From Capitulum mitella (lineage: Eukaryota; Arthropoda; Thecostraca; Pollicipedomorpha; Pollicipedidae), in NCBI GenBank assembly GCA_030062745.1, contig CP099844.1, forward strand, positions 9,601,128-9,665,127: a stretch of 64,000 bases of DNA. The letters run 5' to 3'. The notes under the pieces were generated by a model that saw only the letters and a program-made list of their open reading frames with translations, searched no databases and was not told where the DNA came from. The position numbers were made by a program, and so were the translations under genes. Below are positions 25,320 through 35,900 of this stretch, in pieces (within the stretch, counting starts at the first letter, position 1; each line of letters opens with the position of its first letter).

Positions 25320-26240
25320 CCCCTTACAGGCCAGGCGCCCCCATCTCCCACCCGTGCAGATCAGACAACCCTAAGAGGTTCAGCGCCCTTTTCAACTGGG
25401 GCGCCCTGTACGGATAAAGCACCCCGCACAGACTAGGCGCCCTTAGGGACTTGGGACCCCATCCACATGTACAAGGCGTGCGCCCGTTATAGGCCATGCG
25501 CCTCCGTACTGATCAGTCGCCCCTCTGGACGCATGTGACCAGGGGCACAACCAAGGGGATTGGCGTCCCGTGGTCCCGGGACCTCCCCCTGATTCAGGAA
25601 GACCAAAGACGAAATATGCCAAAGTTTCAGGGATCAGCGGTGGGAGCATGTCCATTGAACCCTCTTACCACTGTGGTTATATACTCGTACTGGTCGCGCA
25701 GAAACACGAAGTAAATGTAATTCAACACCTTCTCAGGGTCTAGGGTGTGTAGAGGATGATCATAGTACTGGGATCCCCTCCCCCGCCCCCATAAAAAAAT
25801 CCTGGTTGCGTGCCTGCATGTGACCATGCAGTCGGAGCTCCCGTAAAACCCGAATTACCATCATCAGGCGGTCTTTACATACCTACAACGCACCCCTTTC
25901 AAACGAGGAGCCCCCAAACGGATCGGATACCCCTCATACATTCGTCGCCTCATGCAAGTCAGGCGCCCCACCCCGTATATACGTAACAATTGTCCTTCAG
26001 GGAATCGGCGCCCCTCACAGACGAGGCACGTCTGAACAGAAAGGCAACCCTTACGGATCAGGAGATACGTACAGATCAGACGGACCTGTGGGCGCCTTTG
26101 CGATATTGTAGTCGGAACTACCTAAACTTTAAATTGTCATCAGCAGGCCCCTGCCCCTCACAGACTTGGCACTCAGTTAGTGTGTGTAGAGGATAACCGA
26201 GAATCGAGACCAGACCAAACATCGAGACCAGGCGTCCCCG
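25320..26240. repeat. Degenerate minisatellite of about 20 bp, interrupted by a MITE
   Basis: Loose units of the form CGTACAGATCAGGCGCCCCT recur on both sides of the element at 25,541-25,815. The core CAGGCGCCCC appears repeatedly. Copies are highly diverged and irregular in spacing. Confidence 0.55.
25541..25815. mobile_element. MITE with 10-bp target site duplication
   Basis: The exact 10-mer GCATGTGACC lies immediately outside both ends (25,531-25,540 and 25,816-25,825). The ends are AGGGGCACAACCAAGGGG and, in reverse, AGGCACGCAACCAGGATT, an imperfect inverted repeat. Length is 275 bp, non-coding. A 9-11 bp duplication is typical of Mutator-like elements. The perfect duplication suggests a fairly recent insertion compared with the host array. 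Confidence 0.75.
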
Positions 26241-26249
26241 TACAGGCTT

Positions 26250-27215
26250 CAGAATGATGCCAAAGGTTTTGAGATCGGACATGTCATCGTCAGAGGGGCA
26301 AAAAAACTCACTTCATCTGGGTCCCGAGCTCCGCCACTATTGTTGTATATTTATCTTGAAATAAAAAACGCACTGAGTTACGTGCAGTTAAATCCGTTTA
26401 AACACGATATCAATCTCGTTCCAAGTAGATGGCGCCCTACCTGGAGATGGCCGCACGTGGAGATCGGCGCCCCCTGAACTAATGGTCCCCCCATTTCCCG
26501 ACACGCTCCTAAACTCCAGACAGGAGCATATCACGGCTTCAGTAGTTTCCGTTTTTTTTTTTTTTTTGTTTCTCGTAAGGGATGCTTCATGCCGGTTTAA
26601 ACGGGCTCGGCCCAGCCTTTGGGAATTTTCCAATCTGCAGTTGTGCGATGTCAAATTGATTCCAACAAACTGATAACGAAGCTGCGACGAATATTGACAA
26701 AAGTGGTTTGAATTTAGTTAGGGAGCAGTGCATGTATGTCCAAATGTTTCATATATTCACAGTTTCAGGCAACTGGCCTTCATCATAGCTTCTTGGGCCG
26801 TTGCATGGAGAGACTAGCTCTCATGCTGCGAGACGAAAACATTCTTCTAAACCAAACCAAGCCGAGCCAAACCAAAACTAAAAAAACAAAAAAAAACAAA
26901 AAAGCACACAGCAGTAATTCAGAACAGACTCGAACAACTGAGATGTAAGCGTACGTCAACGAAACCTGAAGGACATGTCCTGAAATAGTATTTATTTGTT
27001 AAACTAATGCGCAGTTGATTCTGATCAGAAATAGCATGGTGCAATAAGTTGCGCCGAGTGAACGAGGCGACCGAGGCCTAGTGGAAATAAACTTGCCGAA
27101 GGCCGGCGTTGTCCGCTAGTAGGGAAATGAAAACCCAAACGTAATACCCAACAGCACAATTTACTCGTCCGCAACCAGAGCGCCAAACTCCGCCCACACA
27201 TACGGATGGCATGCA
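26250..27215. other. Intergenic, nothing beyond an A/C-rich run
   Basis: No gene. An A-rich simple run with CCAAACC words lies at about 26,850-26,905, and a T-run at about 26,551-26,567. Confidence 0.5.
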
Positions 27216-27223
27216 TTCCTTAA

Positions 27224-28428
27224 CCCGTCCCGACTGGGGGGGGGGGCAGTTGACCGCCCCCCTGAGGTTTCTGGGATTGCGAGAGAACGAACAAACACAG
27301 AGCCACGAAACTTCGTGGACCTTTTGCTTCATTATTTTTACACCTTGTATCAAGTTTTGACCCCAGGTCAGGCCAGGTGCGTGACCTAGGTCAGGTCAAA
27401 CGGACCATGTCCAAAAAGTTAAGCGCCCTGTAACTTTTTCGGAAAACAAGGTATCACAATAATACTTTCAGGGATTAGTGATCTTGATAGATGCAACAAA
27501 TTTGCTATCTCAAATTTTTCGGAATTTTCTGGGTCACGGACCGACGGTCAAGCCATTTTCAAGACATGCCGTTTTTTCGGAAATTGACGCAATATTTGAT
27601 ACATTTTTAGTGTGGAGTGAAACAGACATCTAGTTGCCGTCATTGGGCAAAATATTGACCCCCAGCCATTGGCCTGAGGTCAGGTCACGAATAACTTGTG
27701 AGCCAAAATGTACCACCGTGAAAATCAGCGATGAGTTGCTCAGAATGGGTAGGAAATGGCAGAACTGACGTGCACAGACGTAAGTAATACCAGGAACATC
27801 AAAAAGTTTTAAAAATTGCATAGTTTGGAAAAATAAACTGGCTCTCGGGAATAAAGCACCGCCAGTTGTGTGGACTGATAATTAATGAATTTTTTCCAAA
27901 ATTTAAGCATGAAAAACCATCACAAGAATCACTAAAATCAATAACATTTTCATGGATAGGCTTTTTTTCGAAAATAAAGGAACGCTAAAATTAGTTCCCG
28001 TCAATTTCTTACTGCGTACGGCAGCGGCGCACGCCGATAGCTGGCGCGAAAATTGCCGTGTCTTTAACTCAACGTTTCGGTGTGTATATTAAACAAATCC
28101 GAGAAATTAGATGTCTATCGGCATTTGCGGATTTTTACTTGTGCGCTGGTGCCTTTACCTATGCGTCATTAGTCACAGCCCTTGAGATTCAGGCCGTTTC
28201 TCGGTCTCATGCAGTCGGCTATGAGAAAACATATATCGGAAGTAAATTGCTTACATATTATCTAAAACTAAAAATGAGACCAGTTTCGAGCTCTACTCGC
28301 CACAAGCTTTCTAAGGGTGCGCATATTTTTTTTATCATGCGACCAACCGTTTGTGAGTTAGAGGTGGGCGGCCAACTTCCCCCCCCCCAGTCGAGCGTGA
28401 TCGTGGCCGACCGCCGGTCGTGCACGGG
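27224..28428. mobile_element. TTAA-flanked non-autonomous DNA transposon, copy A (piggyBac-like)
   Basis: The element is 1,205 bp, starts CCCGT, ends ACGGG and is flanked by TTAA on both sides (27,220-27,223 and 28,429-28,432), the hallmark of piggyBac-type insertion. A second inverted repeat of about 28 bp (27,231-27,258 against 28,366-28,393) starts CGACTGGGGGGGG and ends GTTGRCCGCCC. The right end has an extra hairpin-forming stretch (GACCGCCGGTC). No transposase is encoded. The interior matches 38,599-39,813 throughout, so both are members of one family. The interior carries six AGGTCA half-sites in two clusters. Confidence 0.78.
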
Positions 28429-28432
28429 TTAA

Positions 28433-29821
28433 CAAAGTCTGCTATTTCAAAACGTTTCCAGTTCGAAGATTGGTCGTGAACTTACTGGAACCCACCATTG
28501 TCATGGAATGCCTCGAGTGGAAGATCTAGATCCCGTGACGACGCATCTCGGTCTACTACTGGGCGTGTCCGCAGGCCACGGACCAACCTCCGCACGGTCG
28601 GCGCCAGCTGCCCCGGCCGGCCACTGCAGGATCGTGACGCCCTCCCCGTACTCACACCTGCTGCCCGGGCGACAGCGCTGAGCCTCGTCCGAAGTTCGTA
28701 ACATGTGACCAGACGGCAGCCGTGCTCGCCGGCCAGTGACGTCACATCAGCCGGCAGCGCGAGTCCGCGCCCCCTTCCGATGGCGCACACTCATCGCGCG
28801 TACCGGTAATGATTTGTTCGGTGATGGCCAAACTTGCGCCCGCTGTTCTAACGGTATGCGCCTGACGATGGTGGCCGTTAATTTTCCGCAGACGCTGACC
28901 TGTCGGCCCTCCAGACTGCGCGACCTTCAGTCGCCACACACGCCGCGACCAGTCAAGCGCGCAAGCATCAGGGCCCGTCAGCCGCCACAGACGGCGTAGG
29001 CTGTTGACAACCTTCCAACGCTGCGACCCGTCAGTTCTCCTACCCACACCCACAACGGGTCCAGCACTACGCCAAAGCGGTTGCACATCACTACCCATCG
29101 TCAAGCCCGTATCAAATGTCTAACCTAGTCCGGGTATTTGCTTGTCCGTTCCAGTCAGTCGAAATCGGGCAGCTCCTGGCCTGTACGTGCCTCGACACCT
29201 GGAGCGGAAAACGGGACGTCCAGCCGTAACGCTACTCTTCTGGACCACATGGCCGCTCCGGTCTGCCCGGCCCGACCTGGGAGCCCACGACTCGCAGCCG
29301 AGTGTCGGTACAAAACCGCGCCCGGCGGCCGTCCAGGGCCGGCGGGCGTCCGTTTATTTTATTCGCCGACGACTGGACCACTGTTTACAAAAACGGTAAA
29401 CAAAGCACGCACGCACCTCGCGGTGCAGGATGCGGACGCCCGCGCCAGACAGGCGGTAACGGTTAGTTCTTCAGCCGGGGATCCGATAGGGCCAGTCGTC
29501 CCTCCACACCACAGCAACCTCTCCACGCCTAAAGCTACCACAACCGCCCCCTCCCCCCCCCCTTCCGCAAACAATAACAAGCCCCGAAAACCCTGCCAAG
29601 GATGGAGTAGGAGCCTCTGGACCCACGCAATATCCTGTGGAGCTTTGAGGCAGTCAATTTTGTACCTACAGCATGGGTCCGATGATTAATCCTGCAGTCG
29701 CCACGTCAGAAAAAACAACAACGAATATTTTTGCGTGGTGCGATAAGACAACTTTCCCCAGCATCACGCCCTGGCCGAGACCGGGAAGACCGCCATCTGT
29801 CGACTACACCGTGAAGCACAG
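28433..29821. other. GC-rich 3' flank of DARS1, no other gene recognised
   Basis: From 28,490 to 29,690 the sequence is GC-rich and carries overlapping open frames on both strands without recognisable products. Part of it (about 29,340-29,821) should be the DARS1 3' UTR. No second gene could be supported. Confidence 0.5.
29353..29358 (-). terminator. Candidate DARS1 polyadenylation signal
   Basis: AATAAA on the minus strand, overlapping a second copy in AATAAAATAAA, about 465 nt beyond the DARS1 stop. No nearer AATAAA was seen downstream of the stop. Confidence 0.5.
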
Positions 29822-29985
29822 TTACGGCGTCAGCCGCTTGGGGTCGCGCGGGAACATGGACGTCTTGCGGATGTTGTCGAGGCCCAGGTAGAGCATGCAG
29901 ACGCGCTCCATGCCGATGCCGCCGCCGGCGTGCGGCGGACAGCCGTACTTGAAGCTATCGATGTACGCCTGGATCTTGCTGATGT
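29822..29985 (-). CDS. DARS1: DARS1 exon 11 (motif 3 and stop)
   Basis: Encodes [20 protein letters not shown], the motif 3 GGIGMERV and the C-terminal [13 protein letters not shown], with stop TAA at 29,822-29,824. Acceptor TTGATTTCAG. Confidence 0.97.
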
Positions 29986-32900
29986 CTGAAATCAACCCGG
30001 CTATGAGCGGCGATCGGTGGAAGGGTGAACGGGTGAACGGGTGGACGGGCGGACGGACGGACGGACGGACGAACAGCGGTCACGCCCCATGCAACAATGC
30101 GGTCACTGAGACAACGCGGTTCCTGGCACTGTGGGCACTGACCGACAATGCGCATACTGTGTACTGTCTATCAGTCACTGAAGCCATGGATACTGACAAA
30201 CGTCGCGGATACTAAGAGAGTGCGGATACTGACAGGTGCGAATACTGCGCAATGTGGGTACCAGCAGACAATGCGATACTGACAGACACTGCGGATGACG
30301 CCAGGCACGGCAGACTGTCACACTAAGGGCGATGTCAATGTGGCTGGAGGGGACGATGATGACAGAAAAACGATGGCGCGATACTGCGCGATACACGAAA
30401 TACGCCACGAATGTCGACACAAGCTGCAGACGACACCGCAGCATGTGGGCGTGCTGGCGGACACTGCGGTGCGAGGGGTACCGAAGGACAACGCGACTCT
30501 GGAAAACCGAGGGGCGCTGCGATGTATGGGAAGACAAGGGTGCTAGCTGAAGTAATGAGAGGTGCTGCCAGGCAGTGGGTTTCTGACCGTCGCTAGGGGC
30601 TGGGAACGAGAAAAACGTCTTCTTTTTGTAGTCCTACGAAAAGGATTTGGGATGAGACGGGTTCCATGGTGTTGACACTTTCGTACTGTTATCCCTGTCA
30701 GGACCAGTAGGATCCCCAGCCGTCGCCCAGCCGTCGTCAGGGTCGAAGTCAATGCGTGCGAACCTCGGCTCCGCTGGTTGTCGATCTGTGACGCGTATGG
30801 CGGCTACTCGCCAAAACAAGTCCTCCTCAAGGCCACTGCATTCGACACCTGACAACGTCTGCAGATCTTACTGGCCAAAAAATACAACAGTCGTAATCGT
30901 ATGACGTTAAGGTTAGTGGAACCACGGAAACAGACCCTGTGTGAAACAAATAACTATCTCAACGGCCGCAGTGTAACAAATACAACTCCTGACAACAGTC
31001 CGAGAACCATTGACATCATCCTTTTCCGTCTGATCCTGGCAGGGTTTCTATCTCCAGACAGACTCGGTCAGCCGTGCTGGGGCTGCACGCCGAGCCCAGC
31101 GGGTGTCACGACCGCCGCAGCGCGCCGGAGCCGCGGACGGACGGCGCCGCCCGCCACTCACCGATGCCGTGCAGCTTGGCCCGCTCCGTCAGGAAGTCGG
31201 CGTCGTGGATCCGCTGGGCGCCCGACAGGATCTCCTCGCCGCGCATGAACATGTCGTACGAGTTGCTCCAGCGCTTGTCCTTCGGGTCCGGCATGGTGTA
31301 GAACGGGCGCACGGCCAGCGGGAACTTGTCCAGGATGAAGAAGTCGGTGTCGTACTGCCGGAGAGAGGCGAGTTTCAGGCGGACGCCGACTGCGGGAGGG
31401 CCGACTTCGGAGTGACGAAGATGCGCCGCCACGCTCTGAGTGTGTCTGTCAGGTCTGTGACGTTACGATGCTGCCTTTGCGATCGTCCATATCTTTTTAC
31501 CTGGTTCAAGCCGTTTTTCCCTGCATGTGGCGAACAACCAGCTGCATGAAGCATTCTAGGATTAGTCATTCAACGAAAAATAAAAAAAACACTGGGAGCA
31601 ATTGCCAGTAATGTCGCAGCGTAACAACAGTGACAACCTAGATCGGAGCAATACGACAATCTCCACACACCAATATCGTCACGGAATGCGCCGATCTAAT
31701 TACCCAGTTCTATTTCAATGGTAGGTCACACGGACTTAGTAAAAGCTGAAACCGACAACACCGGGCCACGAGCGGGCAGCTGACCTTGGCCCGGACCAGC
31801 CGGCCCAGCAGCTTTTCGTTGGGCGTCGACAGGTCCTCCTCGTCCTCCATCTCGACTCCGGCCTCGCGCAGCATCTCCACACCCTGGGCGAAGTCCAGGC
31901 GGAGCGGCGGCTCCAGGAAACGGAACGGCTCCGACGGGTACTGACGGCGCACCGTCTCAATCTCTGTCTGGAAACTGCAGACACAACCACAGGCGCATCG
32001 TCTCAGTCTCTGTCCGGAAACGGCGGAGACGGGGAGCAATCAACAGGGGCACACCGTAAAGGAGCACTGCGGGGTAACACGGGGGACACCATCCCAATCT
32101 CCGTGTGAGAACGGAAGACGGCGGACGAAATGGCTGACTGGAAGCACGCCGTATCGCCCTCCACCTGGCAACTGAAGACAAGGGAAGGGAAGAAACATGC
32201 CAGCACGTCGCCTCCCAGATGGACGGAGAGGCGACTCGGGGACGCTTTCTGAGACACGGGGACACGAGCCCATCCGACACTACAACCTTGCGTGACACCC
32301 CTTTGCCTGGCGCAATGCTCATTAGTCTAGTGCTTTGGTACATGCCTACGTCTTCTGATGGGTCGACGCTTTGCCAAAGCTCTCTTTGTATCAACAAGCC
32401 CTCAGACCGAAAGAGATGGCACGGAGGCGCACAGTTCTCGTAAGGAACCACACACGAGGGCAGAGTTGGAAAAACTGTCGTTTTCTGGTGTCAAGGAGCA
32501 TCAAACAATTTATACTCCAAGAAAAATTATGTACGCCAAAATGGTCATTTGTCCCCCCCCCCCGAGACATGGGTATTCCCACTCAACTAGAGTTTGAAGT
32601 TGCCCAGCGTCCGCCCTACCGGTTGATGGTTTATCATACATACCTGGCCACTGAAGTATACTCCAAACCCACAGCCCGCCGCCCTCCATCCCCACCCCTC
32701 TCCCCGGTCAACGACTCCGCTGACCTTCCATGTGGACCCAGGAAGCTGGTTCGGCCCCCCCCTCAAACGGAGCCGCTGGATAAGCCCCTGCTGGCCACAT
32801 GTTTGCAAAGCACCTGGTTAGTCCATGTTTCTCACATAAACGCATGGCATTTTATACTCCAAAAGAGAATTTGTACTCCGACACCAGGAAGAAACGTCAG

Positions 32901-35900
32901 GTTTCCAACACTGCACGAGAGCAACGAATCCAAGCCGACCACCTTCTCAGCCGGCGCCGCCGCTTCCGGCATGCGTATTGGCGGCGCTCACTTGTCACGC
33001 AGACCCTTGAAGATGCTAGTGAAAAGATTGCCGATCTGGTCCACCACCTCGTGGTAGTGATAGTCGAACGCCATCTCCAAGTCGAGGCCGACGAACTCAG
33101 TCAGGTGGCGGTGGGTGTTGCTGTCCTCGGCCCGGAACACTGCCGGAGGGCACAGCCAAGGTCAATAGTTTCTTGCGGGCCCGCCGACCACTGACGGTTG
33201 CCATAGCTCGGCCACTGCGACGCTCCAGCTGACTGGGGGAGATTAGTAACCCCCGCGCCGGCGACGACATCGAGCGCCAAGCCATGGGCGCGATCACCCT
33301 TCGAAAGGTTGTGCAGTAAAATACCAAGATGGCGGCGCGGATTCACCTGAGATATACCAAGCAGGAAGGCGTTCTTGTCTCGCGCAATACGCTGTGGAAT
33401 GTCCATTTTCAAATACTTTTCGACCCTGGAAAGCGCAAGTTGTGAGGCGCAGCTCGCAACGCGCTGCGATTCTACTAGAATTGTGGAGAACGTGAAAATA
33501 CGCCCCGTCTGTCTGTACCATTCAACATTCAAGACTGACAACAGGAGCTCTGCTCCCTTTCATCACAACATGTCTCGCCCGGCTCACCGGCGCCAACCGT
33601 GAAGACCTTCTCGAAGTCGGAAGCGATGGCCATCTGTTTGTAGAGCTGCGGCGACTGCGCCAGGTAGGCGCTGTTCTTGAAATACGAGACGGTAAAAACG
33701 TTGGCGCCACCCTCCGACGCCGCCGAGATGATCTTGGGCGTGTGGATCTCGACAAAACCCTGCCGGGAAACACGCCACCTGCCTATCAGTACGGCGGCTG
33801 CTGCTAATCAAAGGCCAACTGGCTTGCAGGGAACATCGGCCAGAAGTTTTATAACATGCGCAGAAGTATTCGCGATCATTACGGAAATAAATAACCTTTA
33901 CGCGGGAGAAGTTTTCATATATGCAAAAAAGCATATTTGTTAACATTACACACAACGTTTCAGCCATAGACCATATTCACATTGTTTGTTTGCACAACAA
34001 TACCTGATAAATGGAGATCATGCACACAATTTTCGTTGTATTACGTTGTTGCAACCGATTAGACGTTAGCTGATCCCCTTCAAAAGAGTGCGCAATAAAA
34101 TGCCGCAAAAGCAGCACATATTCAGTTAAGAGATGCCAAACAGCAAGGTGCCGTTAGGAACTGCTTTAAGATTTTTTTGTGGTTTTAGTAACTGCTTTTG
34201 GATCACGTCCTTAGAAACTGACTTTTTAGTAACTCATGTGTCTGTGATTTTGCTTTTACTGTGTTTACTGCATTTATTTTCCGCGGTCTGACTTGTGACA
34301 TGTGTGATGAGATAACCTGAAAACCCACCTGTATGGAAGGCTATTGATGAAGAAATACGTCCGGTTGATTCGAGGCAGCAAAATTCATCACAGCAAAATG
34401 TAATTAAATATTATCAATAGCAATTCCAGAACTCATGAGAAGGGCCATGGGCAACAGCTTTTTTGGAATTTTACAGCTCGCCATCCGCCTGTGTTGGGGC
34501 GGAGTCGGCCGCACCTGTTTGGTCAGGGTGTCGCGAAACAGCCTGCAGATGCCGGCCTCCACTCGGTAGATGGCCTGGCTGGTGGGGGTGCGCAGGTCCA
34601 GGATCCGGTAGTTGAGCCGGGTGTCCTGGTTGACGCGGATCTGAAGGCCCTCCGGGTCCTGGCGGGGCGAGCGGCGCAGTCAGCCAACAGCAGCACCGAG
34701 TCCCGTGTCCGCGGCACTGTCAGTCCGGTACACACGGCACTCTCAGTCCAGTGCTAACGACGCTCAGTCCGGTACCAGCAACACTCTCAGTGCGGTAACA
34801 GTGGCACTCTGGACCCGGTACCACAGGCACACTGAGTAAGGTGCCCTATATGCGGTGTATGCAGCCCTATATGCAGTGCAGTGATGTCTGGGCATCATCT
34901 GAAGTCCGTTGACTGAAACCAGCGTGCGCCTCCTGTACCTCGGGGACTGGTAATTCAGCACGACAGGCCACGTTCGTCAGTGTGTCTGAGTTCTGCATCT
35001 CAATGCACCAGCTTTAAACCATTCCCTGGTAAGGCAGTTCAGTTCCAATACTTCGGTGTATTTCATATTCCGAAACGCGGTGTGCCCCATACCCAGTACC
35101 TCGGTGCAACAACGTCTGGTACCTCAGTGCATTTGTGCCCGGTACCTCAGTGTACCCAGCGCGGCAACACGTGTCTGGTACGCCTGTGTACCCGGTACTA
35201 TGCTTCGGAATACCCCTGCTGGGTGCGCCCGTGTACCTCGGTGTACCCGGTTCGGTATCTCGGTGTACCCGTGCGCTACCTCGGTGTACCCGGTGCGGTA
35301 CCTCGGTGTCGGGCCGGGAGGCGTCCTCGATCTGCAGCGGCAGCTGCGGCGCTGAGGCTGACACCAGCCACAGCTGGCCGACGTGCAGCTCCACCTGCTG
35401 CTGGGAGCAGGACTCGATCGGCTGCGGTGAACGGCGCACCACGCCCTCCACGTCCACGATCGACTCACGAGTCACGCTGCCGACACAGGAGGACAGCGAC
35501 CGTCAGACGGACCGAGGGAAACAGCACAGAGATGGTCATACGGACAGCAGGAGACAGCACACGGCCGATCAAACAGATCACGGGAAGCAGCACAGGGTCG
35601 GCCAGACAGACAGCGGGAACAGCACGGCGCCGGTCACAGGGACAGCGGGAAACAGCACAGGGCTGGACAGACAAACAGCGAGAAACAGCACAGGGCCGGG
35701 CAGATGAACCACGGGACACAGCACGGTTGCGACAAAAACGGAAGCACAACAGGATCAGACACCGGTGAAAAGCCGCACAGGCAGACCGTAGCCTTTTAAA
35801 ACAAACGAAAAGCAACGGTGGTTTTTATAAAGGTTCAGAAGCAACGACCATGTGATGAGAAGGTAGAGCCGTCGCCAGAGCGAGTGACAAGATAGATGCG

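Noticed and set aside
31103-31549. 148-codon plus-strand frame over DARS1 exon 10
   Set aside because: It is the antisense shadow of a conserved coding exon.
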